Assembly: GCA_017999915.1 (NCBI GenBank)
Contig: JAGNKX010000001.1
Span: forward strand, 124,001-188,000
Direction of reading: 5' to 3'
Source of the DNA: Spirochaetota bacterium
GTDB taxonomy: Bacteria; Spirochaetota; UBA4802; UBA5550
Length of the DNA stretch: 64,000 nucleotides
Shown here: positions 26,016 through 35,363 of the stretch, one piece after another
Layout of the letters: each line of letters opens with the position of its first letter
Position numbering within the stretch: position 1 is the stretch's first letter
Notes under the pieces: generated by a model
The model's input: only the letters and a program-made list of their open reading frames with translations
What the model was told of the DNA's origin: nothing
Databases searched by the model: none
Translations under genes and position numbers: made by a program

Positions 26016-28598
26016 TCACTTGCCGTAGGTGAGCTTCTTCCCGTCGGAATCGACCTTGACCTTCTGGTCCCCGAGGGATTCGCCGGAAAGGAGCCGCACG
26101 GAGAGCGGATCCAGGAGGTGCTTCTGGATCGCCCGCTTGAGGGGACGGGCCCCGAACTGCGGATCGAACCCTTCCTCGACCAGGAACTCCAGCGCCTTCT
26201 TCGTGAGCTCCAGGGAAATGCCCCGCTCCCTGAGGCGCGCCGCGACCTGGGCCAGCTGCAGCTTGACGATCTCCCCGATGTTGTTCCGGGAGAGCGGGTT
26301 GAATATGATGATCTCGTCCACCCGGTTCAGGAACTCCGGCTTGAAGTGGCCCTTGAGTTCCTGCTCGACGCCGAGCTTCCGCTTTTCGTACGGTATCGAC
26401 GCGTCGCTGATATAGGACGTCCCGATATTGGAAGTCATGATGATGAGGGTGTTCTTGAAGTCGACCACCCGCCCCTTGGAATCGGTGAGGCGTCCCTCGT
26501 CGAGGATCTGCAGAAAGATGTTGAACACGTCGGGGTGCGCCTTCTCGATCTCGTCGAAGAGGACAACCGCGTAGGGACGGCGCCGCACCGCCTCGGTGAG
26601 CTGGCCCCCCTCCTCGTATCCGACGTAGCCCGGAGGAGCTCCGATGAGACGCGCCACCGCGTGCTTCTCCATGTACTCGGACATGTCTATGCGGACGATC
26701 GCCTTTTCGTCGTTGAACATGAACTGCGCCACCGCCTTGGCGGTCTCGGTCTTGCCCACGCCGGTGGGGCCCAGGAAAATGAAGGAGCCGATGGGCCGGT
26801 CCGGGTCCTGGATGCCGGAGCGGGACCGCCTCACGGCGTTCGATATGGCCGTTATCGCCTCATCCTGTCCCACGACGCGCTTCTCCAGAAGCGCTTCCAT
26901 TTTCAAGAGCTTCTCCTTTTCCCCTTCGAGCATCCGCGACACCGGTATGCCGGTCCACCGGGACACCACGGCCGCGATCTCCTGTTCGGTCACCTCCTCC
27001 TTGAGGAGGGTCTTGCCGCCCTGCATCGACTTGAGCTTTTCATTGGCGGCCCCGAGCTGCTTTTCTAAATCTCCGATCTTGCCGTAGCGAATCTCGGCGA
27101 CAAGGTTAAGGTTGCCCTCCCGCTCGGCCCGCTGCTCCTCCATGCGGAGATGCTCGATCTGCTCCTTGATCTTGCGTATCTGGGTGATCACTTCCTTTTC
27201 GTTCTTCCACTGCGCCACCAGGCCGCTCTTGCTCTCGTTCAGGTTCGCCAGCATCTCCTTGATCTTCTCAAGGCGCTCCCGCGACGCCTTGTCCTTTTCC
27301 TTCTTGAGGGCCTCGGTTTCAATCGTGAGCTGGCGCACCTTCCGCTCGATCTCGTCGATCTCGATCGGCATGGAGTCTATCTCCATCTTGATGCGCGAGG
27401 CCGCCTCGTCCACCAGGTCGATGGCCTTGTCCGGGAGGAAGCGGTCAGTGATGTAGCGCTCGGAAAGGACCGCGGCCGCCACGCAGGCCGAGTCGGAGAT
27501 ACGCACACCGTGGTGCACCTCGTACTTTTCCTTCAGTCCCCGGAGGATCGCGATGGTGTCGTCCACCGTGGGCTCTTTGCACAGTACCGGCTGGAAGCGC
27601 CGCTCCAGGGCTTTATCCTTTTCTATATATTTCTGGTATTCGTTGATCGTGGTGGCGCCGATGCAGCGCAGGTCGCCGCGGGCCAGGGCCGGCTTCAGCA
27701 TGTTGGAGGCGTCGACGGCCCCCTCGGCGGCCCCGGCACCCACCAGGGTGTGGAGCTCGTCGATGAAGAGGATCACGTCGCCGGCCGATTCCTCCACCTC
27801 GGTGATAACGGCCTTCAGGCGCTCCTCGAACTCCCCACGGTACTTGGCGCCGGCGATGAGGGCCCCCATGTCGAGGGCGACCAGGCGCTTGTTTTTTAAA
27901 TTCTCCGGCACGTCCCCCTCGACCATGCGGCGCGCCAGGCCCTCCACGATGGCGGTCTTGCCCACGCCGGGCTCGCCGATCAGGACCGGGTTGTTCTTCG
28001 TGCGCCGCGTCAGCACCTGCATGACCCGCCGGATCTCCTCGTTCCTGCCGATCACCGGGTCGAGCTTGTTCATGCGGGCGAGCTTGGTCAGGTCGCGGCT
28101 GAACCGCTCCAGGGCGTTGTACTTGTCCTCGGCGCTCTCGTCGTCGGCGCGCTTCGATCCCCGGATGTCCTTGAGGACCTTCAGGATGTTCTCCCTGATG
28201 AAGCCGTGCTCGTTCAGGATCTTCCGGGCCTTGCCGCTCCCCTTGGAGGAGAGGGCCAGGATCATGTGCTCGGTGCTCAGGTAGTCGTCCTTCAGGCCGA
28301 CCGCCTCGTTCCACGCCTCGTTCAGCACGTCCCTCATCGACGCCGACAGGGCGCCGCCGCCGGGACCCGCCCCGACCTGCCGCGGCAGGCCCTTGACGGC
28401 CTCATCGGCCTCGTTTCTCAAATCGTTCAGGCGCACGCCGATCTTCTGCGCGATGGAGCCGAAGATGCCGCCTTCCTGGTCGATGAGGGCCAGAAGCAGA
28501 TGCTCCGGCTGTATCTCGTAATGATTCATATCGGTGGCTATATTCTGGGCCGTGTTCACGGCCTCCTGGGCCTTCAATGTCAATTTGTCCATTCTCAT
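26016..28598 (-). CDS. clpB: ClpB disaggregase (Hsp104-type AAA+ chaperone)
   Basis: 860 residues from ATG 28598, with GGAGAG 8 nt upstream; a second ATG two codons on also fits. A longer reading starting in the palindrome is not real. ClpB pulls proteins out of aggregates, working with DnaK. Order: N-terminal Clp repeat domain (to about 145), first AAA+ module with GEPGVGKTA and [10 protein letters not shown], coiled-coil middle domain (about 400-530, the ClpB hallmark), second AAA+ module with [17 protein letters not shown] and the closing [10 protein letters not shown]. Full length and intact. Its leader holds a 44-bp palindrome and a sigma-70 promoter. Confidence 0.97.
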   Translation of the reverse strand: MRMDKLTLKAQEAVNTAQNIATDMNHYEIQPEHLLLALIDQEGGIFGSIAQKIGVRLNDLRNEADEAVKGLPRQVGAGPGGGALSASMRDVLNEAWNEAVGLKDDYLSTEHMILALSSKGSGKARKILNEHGFIRENILKVLKDIRGSKRADDESAEDKYNALERFSRDLTKLARMNKLDPVIGRNEEIRRVMQVLTRRTKNNPVLIGEPGVGKTAIVEGLARRMVEGDVPENLKNKRLVALDMGALIAGAKYRGEFEERLKAVITEVEESAGDVILFIDELHTLVGAGAAEGAVDASNMLKPALARGDLRCIGATTINEYQKYIEKDKALERRFQPVLCKEPTVDDTIAILRGLKEKYEVHHGVRISDSACVAAAVLSERYITDRFLPDKAIDLVDEAASRIKMEIDSMPIEIDEIERKVRQLTIETEALKKEKDKASRERLEKIKEMLANLNESKSGLVAQWKNEKEVITQIRKIKEQIEHLRMEEQRAEREGNLNLVAEIRYGKIGDLEKQLGAANEKLKSMQGGKTLLKEEVTEQEIAAVVSRWTGIPVSRMLEGEKEKLLKMEALLEKRVVGQDEAITAISNAVRRSRSGIQDPDRPIGSFIFLGPTGVGKTETAKAVAQFMFNDEKAIVRIDMSEYMEKHAVARLIGAPPGYVGYEEGGQLTEAVRRRPYAVVLFDEIEKAHPDVFNIFLQILDEGRLTDSKGRVVDFKNTLIIMTSNIGTSYISDASIPYEKRKLGVEQELKGHFKPEFLNRVDEIIIFNPLSRNNIGEIVKLQLAQVAARLRERGISLELTKKALEFLVEEGFDPQFGARPLKRAIQKHLLDPLSVRLLSGESLGDQKVKVDSDGKKLTYGK

Positions 28599-28624
28599 CT
28601 CAATTACTCTCCAATAAAAATATC

Positions 28625-28668
28625 CGCTCCCGATAGGCGCGCAAGCGCTTGCGCGCCTATCGGGAGCG
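28625..28668. repeat. 44-bp perfect palindrome in the clpB leader
   Basis: Positions 28625-28646 (CGCTCCCGATAGGCGCGCAA then GC) are the exact reverse complement of 28647-28668, with no loop. A partial third copy (GCGCCTATGG) follows at 28671. The element lies between the clpB promoter and its ribosome binding site, so its transcript would fold into a 20-bp class hairpin about 12 nt upstream of GGAGAG. Confidence 0.85.
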
Positions 28669-28748
28669 ACGCGCCTATGGCACACCTTTTCAATTAATAA
28701 TGCAAGGATTAAAAAGCAACAGGAAAGAAACACATACAGGATAGAATA

Positions 28749-28777
28749 AAAATAAAGAAAATTGTTCGGATCGTCAA
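28749..28777 (-). promoter_or_regulatory. Candidate promoter of clpB
   Basis: Minus strand: TTGACG (28777-28772), 17-bp spacer, TATTTT (28754-28749). No CIRCE element is seen. A heat-shock sigma-factor form is not excluded. Confidence 0.5.
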
Positions 28778-28788
28778 GGGGATGTGAT

Positions 28789-28836
28789 AAAAAAACCGAC
28801 GCCCATAAAGGCGGCGCCCATGGCCGACGCCTTTAT
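28789..28836 (-). terminator. Possible terminator after the 28833-29354 gene
   Basis: Minus strand: a 9-bp stem ATAAAGGCG / CGCCTTTAT (28836-28805), then GGGCGTCGG and seven T. The T-run is 9 nt from the stem, longer than usual, so only moderate support. Confidence 0.4.
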
Positions 28837-29354
28837 AGGTTCTTCAAACGCTCTTCAATCATTTTCGCCAGGTTCTGTATATAATGGAAATTCTCGATAT
28901 CATCGACGAAAAGGATGACGCCCAGGTTGTCCTTGGTGAGAACCAGGGCCCTGTCGTTGTTATAACCGGCGAATTCCGTCATCTTTCGGATCTCCCCCTG
29001 GGCGTCCTTCATGGTATTATAAAGGATCATATAGCAGACGATATCATCCCCCAGGGGCGTCTTCTTATTGGTAATGATGGAAACATAGATGCCGGCGATC
29101 TTGCTGTAATCCCCGCCTGGATATATCTTATCGGCTAGGCGCTTGATGGCGGCCCTGTCCATCATCCAGGGATTGTCCTTCAGCGTGCTCCGGTAGGGGC
29201 CGGGGATTGTGCCGTACATGAAGCCTTCCAGTATATCGGAGTTGGTGATTTTTATCATGTCGATGACGTCCAATTTCAACTGGGAGCTCCCCTTCGATTC
29301 GGTTATCAATATCAACGACAGGAGAATACAGGTGGATAATATGGCTTTTTTCAT
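28833..29354 (-). CDS. Exported protein, unknown function
   Basis: 173 residues from ATG 29354 (GGGAG 8 nt upstream); the frame to 29411 lacks a site. Signal peptide MKKAILSTCILLSLILITES. The mature part is a mixed domain (KLDVIDMIKITNSDILEGFM, then TKDNLGVILFVDDIENFHYI near the end). No family recognised. It faces clpB from upstream on the same strand and has its own possible terminator, so it is probably a separate unit. Confidence 0.6.
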   Translation of the reverse strand: MKKAILSTCILLSLILITESKGSSQLKLDVIDMIKITNSDILEGFMYGTIPGPYRSTLKDNPWMMDRAAIKRLADKIYPGGDYSKIAGIYVSIITNKKTPLGDDIVCYMILYNTMKDAQGEIRKMTEFAGYNNDRALVLTKDNLGVILFVDDIENFHYIQNLAKMIEERLKNL

Positions 29355-29577
29355 GGCGGGTCTCCCGATTCTGAATAATTCCGCAGGCCGCAAGATAACG
29401 CACTGCTTCATCTAGTATATCGGAATATCCGGGCGAAGTCTAAAGAATTTTTTTCATGATGCCCCCGGACCGGATAGCCGGGGAGTCGGTCCTGTTCTCA
29501 TTGATAGTTATTGACTTTTTCATCAGCGCCGCGCACACTTCACACACTACTTTTCCGGTTGCCGGAGTAATGGCCCT

Positions 29578-30930
29578 ATGGACAGCACGGATTTCACCCT
29601 GATGAAAAAAAAGTACCGCCTCAATTACATCGCCCGCATCGTATGGAGCGCGGTGATGCTGGCCTTCGTCTATTATAACTTCGGCGGACCGCTCCTTGTC
29701 TTCACCATTACCCATCTTGCCCTCAGCGCCGTCTGGATCGCCCTGGTGGAGTTCGAGTCGCCCCTCATCCTCAACGAGGACCTGCGGTACGTCCGCATCG
29801 CCATGGACGCCTTCCTGTACACCCTGGCCATCTATATCACCGGAGGGGCCTACTCTTTCTGCCTGTTGAGCTACATCATCTTCATCATGCTCACTTCGCT
29901 CTACATCACGAACCGCTACGGGATATTCGCCATCGTGGCGTGCGTGTCATTCTACAACGCCATGCTTTTGTCGATCCACCTGGGGTATCTCCCCCCGGTG
30001 AACATACTTTCCGGCGAGGGCGACGTCCCCGTGAAGACCACCCGCGCCGCCATGCTTATCTCCAATTTCCTGCTGGTTCTCGTGTCGGTCATCATGAACA
30101 GGGTCGCCCATACGCTCTATGCGAACCTCATGGAGAGGACCGAAGAGCTCCAGACCGAGCGAAATCACCTGCGCAACCGCAACGAGGTCATAGAGAACGA
30201 TATGAGGCTCGCGCGCAGGATCCAGGAACAGCTCATTCCCCAGGCGAGTCCCTATCCGTTCATCCGCGCCCTCTACAGGCCAACGGAAGCGGTGGGCGGC
30301 GACTTTTTCGATTTCATCGGATTCCGCAACTCGTCGCGGCTGGGAATATTCGTGAGCGACGTGTCGGGCCACGGGGTCCCGGCCGCCTTCATCACCTCCA
30401 TGATCAAGACCATGATCCTTCAGTCGGGAATGCTGCGAGAGGATCCGGCAGGCCTCCTGATGTACCTCAACGATTTCCTCTTCGGGAAGACGGCTGATAA
30501 TTTCATAACCGCATTTTACGGTATTTACGATCCCGACGCCCGCTCCATGATATACTCCAACGCGGGACACAATCTTCCCTACCTTCTCTCGGCAAACGGC
30601 GTGGGGATGCTGGAGGGAGGGCGATCCATGCCGCTGGCAATCGCCGACAACACCTTCCTCCGCGCCGGCGCCAGTGAGTATCGAAACGCGTCACTTGACA
30701 TGCAGAGGGGCGACCGCGTGATCTTTTACACCGACGGGCTCACCGAGGAGCGCGGTTCAGACGATTCTCCGGACGTTTTTGAGGAGCCGATGGTGACCCG
30801 GCTGCTTCCGGGGGTGCGGGGCTTCTCATGCGGCGCCATCGTCGACAGGATCTACGAGGGCCTGAAGGAATGGAGAGGCTCGGATCGATTCAGGGATGAC
30901 GTGTGCATCATCTGCATGGAGGTTGACTGA
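29578..30930 (+). CDS. Membrane SpoIIE/PP2C-type serine phosphatase
   Basis: 450 residues. About six membrane helices fill the first 185 residues, then a short coiled coil (MERTEELQTERNHLRNRNEV) leads to a SpoIIE-type PP2C domain. Metal-binding residues are visible: VGGDFFDF, VSDVSGHGVPAA, NAGHNLPY, YTDGLTEER and the final FRDDVCIICMEV. In RsbU/RsbP-like proteins such enzymes dephosphorylate anti-sigma-factor antagonists in partner-switching circuits. The membrane part probably senses a signal; its ligand is unknown. No anti-sigma factor is adjacent. Confidence 0.88.
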   Translation: MDSTDFTLMKKKYRLNYIARIVWSAVMLAFVYYNFGGPLLVFTITHLALSAVWIALVEFESPLILNEDLRYVRIAMDAFLYTLAIYITGGAYSFCLLSYIIFIMLTSLYITNRYGIFAIVACVSFYNAMLLSIHLGYLPPVNILSGEGDVPVKTTRAAMLISNFLLVLVSVIMNRVAHTLYANLMERTEELQTERNHLRNRNEVIENDMRLARRIQEQLIPQASPYPFIRALYRPTEAVGGDFFDFIGFRNSSRLGIFVSDVSGHGVPAAFITSMIKTMILQSGMLREDPAGLLMYLNDFLFGKTADNFITAFYGIYDPDARSMIYSNAGHNLPYLLSANGVGMLEGGRSMPLAIADNTFLRAGASEYRNASLDMQRGDRVIFYTDGLTEERGSDDSPDVFEEPMVTRLLPGVRGFSCGAIVDRIYEGLKEWRGSDRFRDDVCIICMEVD

Positions 30931-31013
30931 AGGGACCCACGGCCGAGGTTATCCCGGCGCGATACCGCGGTAGAATTCCCCATCTCCACCATCCGACTCC
31001 CGGCATCTCATGG

Positions 31014-31232
31014 TCAAAGACTCTGGACGCTCTGATATTCAATGGCCGATGCCCGGAGCAGCCTTTCGATATCCCCGGCGTTTTCACTCTTGATTCGCAC
31101 GCAATAGCCGCAATCCGAGCTGAGGTGGCTGGGGACCGGGATCATGGCGTGGGGGAATCCTTTTTTCTTCAGAAGATTTGCAGTCCAGATGGCGTGATTT
31201 GTCGAATGAAAAAGAATGACCGAGTACTCCAT
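31014..31232 (-). CDS. DUF3343 protein (putative Se/S-carrier type)
   Basis: 72 residues, MEYSVILFHSTNHAIWTANL. It has the family signature of a short domain with a CGYC motif (SSDCGYCVRIKS) near residue 41. Comparative genomics has linked DUF3343 to selenium or sulfur use in bacteria, together with YedE and TusA-like proteins. ATG 31232 chosen over 31265, as it starts the domain directly. Last gene of the 34031-31014 operon. Confidence 0.7.
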   Translation of the reverse strand: MEYSVILFHSTNHAIWTANLLKKKGFPHAMIPVPSHLSSDCGYCVRIKSENAGDIERLLRASAIEYQSVQSL

Positions 31233-31343
31233 CGCTCCGTGCCCCTTGAGACAGGATACCTTCATGAATGCGCATCGATACGGCCGCCGCGTCTCCCGCC
31301 GGATGCCCGATGGAAGACACGGCGCGTCGTCACTCGTTGCAGC

Positions 31344-32615
31344 CTAAATTTTTTCAATAAACGCCTCGATCCTGGTCTTCAGCTGCTCCATGTCGCCGGA
31401 AGAATAATCGGTCTCGATGGCCAGGAACTGCATGTTCCTGCTGTCGCACAGGTCCTTCACTTTCTTGGACTCCACGAGGTAGGGAGTGCAGAACTGGAGC
31501 GAATAGTGGATCACCCCGTCGGCTCCGGATGATGCATAGAGGGCGCTTATGTCCTCGATCCGCTCCTTGTTGGGGGTGAAACAGGCGCAGTTGATCTTCA
31601 TGTAGCGGTCGACGATATTGTCAAGAAGCTGATCGACACTGCTCCCCGAGTCTTTCACCGCATTCCTCGTGTTGCGCTCGCCCACGCAGGATTCCTCGGC
31701 CACTATGGTGGCGCCGCTCGTTTCGACGACAAAGGGAACCTTCCAGTTGGGCACCGCCATGGGGCATCCGGAAACGAGGATTTTTTTCGCGCCGGCCTCT
31801 CCGATGGATATCTTTTTCTTGCCGCGCTCTTCCAGCTCATCGCAAAGCTTGGCAACCGAATCGGTGAAGCGCTCGGGATTATCATAAAAAGAGACCTGGT
31901 TGACCAGGAGGGCGTCCCGTCCTGAAATGACGAAGGGGTATTTATACCTGATCGCCGCCAGGCGCTGCAGGACGGCGCGCTTTTTGTTCACTGTCTGTAT
32001 TCCCTTTTTAAGCGACTCGGCGGTGATTTTTCTCCCGGACCTTTTTTCAAGCTCCGCCGTGAACCGCCCGATCTCTTTTTTCCAGAGGGCGCGGTCTGCA
32101 TCGTTTTTCATCTGGGGGATTTCCATCACATAGACGTCCTTCATTTCGCCGAAGATCTCGTAGGCCTTTTTCTTGCCGTCACAGGTGGTCTCTCCCACGA
32201 CGAAATCGGCCGCCTGGGTATAGGGGCAGAGCCTCCCGAGCCTGAAGCCCAGGGACGACTTGATCAGTGCGCAGGTGTTGCGGGGAAGGTATTCCTCGAC
32301 CTTTTCGAAGGCGATCTCGGCGCCGGCGCAGAGTCCGATCTGGACGCCGCCGACGGCGAGGACCAGCTCCTCGGGAACGTACACGCAGAAGGTTCCCACG
32401 ATGATGTTCCCCTTCGCCTTTTCCTCCATTATTTCCCGTATCCTGAGGCCGTGGACTTCCGATACGACAAAATCGAAATATTTCATGCCTTCGGGCCTGT
32501 TTTTCTGCGAAAGAAAAATATCACCGTAGGCCTGGCCAAGAACCGAAAGAAGCTGGTCATGGGATTCGAGGTCCAGTCCCAGTTCCTTCCACATATTTAC
32601 ATATTCACCGCTCAT
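31344..32615 (-). CDS. Double-cubane-cluster-type anaerobic reductase (2-hydroxyacyl-CoA dehydratase family, YjiM-like)
   Basis: 423 residues. Belongs to the HgdB/FldC/BcrC superfamily, whose members carry iron-sulfur clusters and do low-potential reductions. Cys positions on conserved turns: GTFCVYVPEE, LPRNTCALIKSS, RLCPYTQAAD, TTCDGKKKAYE, VSGCPM, EESCVGER. In this superfamily some members hold a [8Fe-9S] double-cubane cluster and need an ATP-driven activator; no activator gene is in this window. The place between TusA and DUF3343 is typical of the YjiM-like subgroup, not of acid-fermenting dehydratases with two subunits. Confidence 0.8.
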   Translation of the reverse strand: MSGEYVNMWKELGLDLESHDQLLSVLGQAYGDIFLSQKNRPEGMKYFDFVVSEVHGLRIREIMEEKAKGNIIVGTFCVYVPEELVLAVGGVQIGLCAGAEIAFEKVEEYLPRNTCALIKSSLGFRLGRLCPYTQAADFVVGETTCDGKKKAYEIFGEMKDVYVMEIPQMKNDADRALWKKEIGRFTAELEKRSGRKITAESLKKGIQTVNKKRAVLQRLAAIRYKYPFVISGRDALLVNQVSFYDNPERFTDSVAKLCDELEERGKKKISIGEAGAKKILVSGCPMAVPNWKVPFVVETSGATIVAEESCVGERNTRNAVKDSGSSVDQLLDNIVDRYMKINCACFTPNKERIEDISALYASSGADGVIHYSLQFCTPYLVESKKVKDLCDSRNMQFLAIETDYSSGDMEQLKTRIEAFIEKI

Positions 32616-32644
32616 GGTTCCTCCTTTTTTTTCGAAGTAGTATA

Positions 32645-32857
32645 TTATTTTAAGGCTTTAATGATGAAATCATCGCCTGCGCTTCGCACTTCAGCCTTCA
32701 TGCCGCTCTTATTCAGGGTCCGCAGCACATTTTCCCGCGCCACATCGCTGCTGACCATTATCTCAAATGAAGAAAGGCCCTCGCTGATCGCCTTGCGGGC
32801 CAGCACAACCGGCTGGGGACATGACAGTCCCCGTGCATCGATCATATGTTCCGACAT
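32645..32857 (-). CDS. TusA-family sulfurtransferase (YedF N-domain type)
   Basis: 69 residues from ATG 32857 with AAGGAGAAAATC upstream. The active Cys lies in ARGLSCPQPVV at about residue 13, the TusA/SirA signature CPxP. It would carry sulfur or selenium as a persulfide or perselenide. YedF proteins linked to selenium usually have a second DsrE-like domain; it is absent here. Lies 29 bp upstream of the double-cubane reductase and downstream of YedE. Confidence 0.88.
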   Translation of the reverse strand: MSEHMIDARGLSCPQPVVLARKAISEGLSSFEIMVSSDVARENVLRTLNKSGMKAEVRSAGDDFIIKALK

Positions 32858-32915
32858 GATTTTCTCCTTGGGTTTTAATGATGCGGACAAATCCGCTCAG
32901 GATTGCTCATTTTTT

Positions 32916-34031
32916 TCAGGCTTTCACCGTCATTTTTTCGCGCATGGTGAATCCTATGATTAGGCAGAATATGATCCCGACAATCACGGCCGCCTGCCCG
33001 TAGAACCCCGGCCCGCCCACTGTCAGGACTTCTTCGATCATGGCGTCAGGTTTGGCAGCAAAGGCCAGGTTATGGGCAAAGGCGGCGCCTGTCACCATGC
33101 CCATTACGAAAACGCCGGCGTCCGCGTCACCTTCGCCGGAAAGAATGAGCTGCCGCCCGGGACAGCCGCCGGCCAGGGCGAAGGCAAGGCCGGCAAGGGT
33201 CATGCCGAGAAAATTCCAGAGATGGTTGCTGTGCGCAACGGGCTGGCCTGTAAAGCCGGGTTTAAACGTGCCGAGAAGGAGGTTCCCGACAAAGGCCGTT
33301 ACGAGTAGGGCCGCCACGCCGCTCATGAGGTGGAAGTCCCTGGCGAGGACAATGTCGCGGATCGAGCCCATGGTGCAGAAGCGGCTGCGCTGCGCTATGA
33401 CGCCGAATACGAGACCGGCCGCGAGGCTTATCCAGAGGCTTGCATGCATGGAACCCGGGCCCTTGGTGCTGGAGAATATGGGCCCGCCCTCGGAGAAGGA
33501 TATGCCGAAGGCATTGAACAGCACCAGGGCCGCCATGAAGGCCGGAAATACCCATCCACTGGCCGAGCGGTTCCCGTAAGACCGTCCCAGGCTGTATCCC
33601 TTGTTCAGGAACAGAACGCCAACGGAGACGCCGCAGGCAAGACCGAGAAGGCCCAGCAACGAGTTGAGATCGCCGCCGGCCAGGCGGAGCAGGGCCCGCC
33701 AGGGACAACCGAGGAACGCCAGGGCTCCGATCATGGCGAAGATGCCGAGGAAGAACCGTATCAGCGTCGATGATCCGGACCTCGGCCTGTATTCCTTCAT
33801 GACAAGGGAAACAATGAAAGAGCCGAGGACGATCGCCGGAATTTCCGGCCGCAGATACTGAACGACATCGGCCCGGTGCAGGCCGAGGGCCCCGGCTATG
33901 TCACGCTCGAAGCAGGCGACGCAGATCCCCATGTTGGGCGGATTGCCGGCCGCCTGCAGCAATACCGCAATAATGCCGATAACAGAGCCGCTAATTATTA
34001 TGCCGATTTTCGAGGACAGAAAGTTTTTCAT
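32916..34031 (-). CDS. yedE: YedE-family membrane transporter (sulfur/selenium)
   Basis: 371 residues from ATG 34031, AAAGGAG 6 nt upstream. About ten membrane helices in two repeats. Signature segments: GICVACFERDIAGALG, FLGCPWRALLR, RSRFCTMGSIRDI and GGCPGRQLILSGEGD, each with the Cys of the YeeE/YedE family. YeeE itself takes up thiosulfate; YedE proteins sit with selenium genes. First gene of the operon; selenate, selenite or thiosulfate cannot be chosen from sequence. Confidence 0.9.
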   Translation of the reverse strand: MKNFLSSKIGIIISGSVIGIIAVLLQAAGNPPNMGICVACFERDIAGALGLHRADVVQYLRPEIPAIVLGSFIVSLVMKEYRPRSGSSTLIRFFLGIFAMIGALAFLGCPWRALLRLAGGDLNSLLGLLGLACGVSVGVLFLNKGYSLGRSYGNRSASGWVFPAFMAALVLFNAFGISFSEGGPIFSSTKGPGSMHASLWISLAAGLVFGVIAQRSRFCTMGSIRDIVLARDFHLMSGVAALLVTAFVGNLLLGTFKPGFTGQPVAHSNHLWNFLGMTLAGLAFALAGGCPGRQLILSGEGDADAGVFVMGMVTGAAFAHNLAFAAKPDAMIEEVLTVGGPGFYGQAAVIVGIIFCLIIGFTMREKMTVKA

Positions 34032-34188
34032 GCAGTGCTCCTTTGATGAACAATTAATCAAGGATTCACGCATCCTATTTTTATGTCAATAATTAATAAT
34101 ATGCATAATAAGCATTTATTTTATAGATAATTATGAGCGGGCATTTCCCCTGGAATATTGGATTCGGCCGGAGGATCATCATAGATTC

Positions 34189-34512
34189 ATGGAGATATGC
34201 TTTTGCTGTCCCTGCTGCTGCATCGCCTTTCGAAATTTCATGCAAATGCCGCGGGAAGTCACAAGGCGCTTCAGGCACACAGGATGGACTGCCTGCGAAG
34301 TGATCGAGTGCGCCCTGTGCGGGAAATGCCTGAAGGTCTGCCCCGTACGGGCGCGGAGCATTGAGAACGACTCTGTCCGGGTCAATGAAGGTTGCATCGG
34401 CTGCGGCATATGCGCTGTTCAGTGCCCACAGAAAGCTATAGCCATGAGGCAGATAGCCCAGATGAAAAATGATATTAAAGACTATTTTGAGGGATTGAGC
34501 CTGGAATTATGA
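34189..34512 (+). CDS. [4Fe-4S] dicluster ferredoxin-like protein with an N-terminal Cys cluster
   Basis: 107 residues. Two [4Fe-4S] motifs: CALCGKCLKVCPV and CIGCGICAVQCPQ, normal bacterial ferredoxin spacing. A further Cys-rich start MEICFCCPCCCIAFRNF precedes them, seen in longer bacterial 4Fe-4S proteins, so this could be a shortened member. Divergent from yedE and next to the FTR-like gene; it might supply electrons to that reductase (inference). No clear ribosome binding site at normal spacing (GGAGG lies 14 nt upstream). Confidence 0.75.
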   Translation: MEICFCCPCCCIAFRNFMQMPREVTRRFRHTGWTACEVIECALCGKCLKVCPVRARSIENDSVRVNEGCIGCGICAVQCPQKAIAMRQIAQMKNDIKDYFEGLSLEL

Positions 34513-34569
34513 CAGGCAATTCAATGCATCCTCAGCTCGGACCCGGCGGAGGCTGAAGTTCCTGGATGC

Positions 34570-35085
34570 CTACATGAAACGCTCAAAACGGTCTTTGTCT
34601 GCCTTGCAGATGGGGCAGACGCCGGGAGGCTCCTCCCGGGCGCAGAGATAACCGCAGACCTTGCAGCGCCACACCGGCAGGCTCAATTCACGGGCAGGGC
34701 CAGCGGCGCCGGCCGATTCCTTTTTCGCCGCCCGTTCCTCCTCCGTCGGTCTCCGCTCCGGTATGGGGGCCAGCTTTTTTTCGCCCCTCGCGATCCTCTG
34801 CGATACGTAGAGGCCGCAGTAACACGCGTCATACTCCTCGAGGTCGCTGTCCCGATAGTCGCAGGGGCAGATGATATCGAGATCATCGGGCTTCCGGCCG
34901 GAGGCGAGGCGGCAGGGGCAGGCACGGTATCCGTATCTCATCTCATTGACAATGAGGCTCCTCACCAGGTCCCTGGTGAATTCCTCATCTGGTCCGAGGT
35001 GGTATCCCGAGGCCTCTGCTTCTTTACGGAGCCTCTGGTAGAGCCTGTCAACGTCTTCGTCGGTGATATTCAGTACCTGCGTCAT
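34570..35085 (-). CDS. Ferredoxin:disulfide (thioredoxin) reductase catalytic domain fused to rubredoxin
   Basis: 171 residues. Residues 1-105 match the catalytic chain of ferredoxin:thioredoxin reductase, with three Cys pairs CPC (56/58), CPC (73/75) and CYC (88/90) that bind a [4Fe-4S] cluster and hold the redox-active disulfide. A linker (about 106-137) leads to a rubredoxin-like domain with CKVCGYLC (141/144/148) and CPIC (157/160). It would take electrons from ferredoxin or rubredoxin and reduce a disulfide. Its ATG overlaps the TGA of the glutaredoxin-like gene upstream (ATGA), so that protein is the natural partner. Confidence 0.9.
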   Translation of the reverse strand: MTQVLNITDEDVDRLYQRLRKEAEASGYHLGPDEEFTRDLVRSLIVNEMRYGYRACPCRLASGRKPDDLDIICPCDYRDSDLEEYDACYCGLYVSQRIARGEKKLAPIPERRPTEEERAAKKESAGAAGPARELSLPVWRCKVCGYLCAREEPPGVCPICKADKDRFERFM

Positions 35086-35363
35086 TTAAGGAGCCCCCGG
35101 ATCTTTTCCTCGTCAAATCCAACTATGCACTTTTCATTGTTTATTACCAGGGTCGGAAAAGAACACTGGGGATTCCATTGTCGGATGTCATCCTTCACCA
35201 GGGCGTTTTCACCACTCTCCAGGAGATCGACATAAACATAGGAATATTCAATTTTTAACTCATCCAGGAGTGTTCTCGCTTTTTTGCACCAGATGCAGGT
35301 GCTGAGGGCGTACAGAACTATGGAACCTATGTTTTTTCCTTCAACATGGATCAGTTGGGCCAT
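35082..35363 (-). CDS. Glutaredoxin/NrdH-like redox protein
   Basis: 93 residues with the active-site CIWC (Cys23/Cys26) after a first beta strand, a cis-Pro segment (CSFPTLVIN) and a final helix. The ORF has no GSH-binding signature I can read, so an NrdH-type role is plausible. Its stop overlaps the FTR-rubredoxin start, and the nrdD gene starts 475 bp away in the other direction. In a known archaeal case (Methanosarcina barkeri) such a protein passes electrons to a class III ribonucleotide reductase. Extra Cys at 66 and 78. Confidence 0.82.
   Translation of the reverse strand: MAQLIHVEGKNIGSIVLYALSTCIWCKKARTLLDELKIEYSYVYVDLLESGENALVKDDIRQWNPQCSFPTLVINNEKCIVGFDEEKIRGLLK

Noticed and set aside
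31344-32615. Two-subunit 2-hydroxyacyl-CoA dehydratase for amino-acid fermentation
   Set aside because: Only one subunit, no CoA transferase, no activator beside it; neighbours are YedE, TusA and DUF3343.
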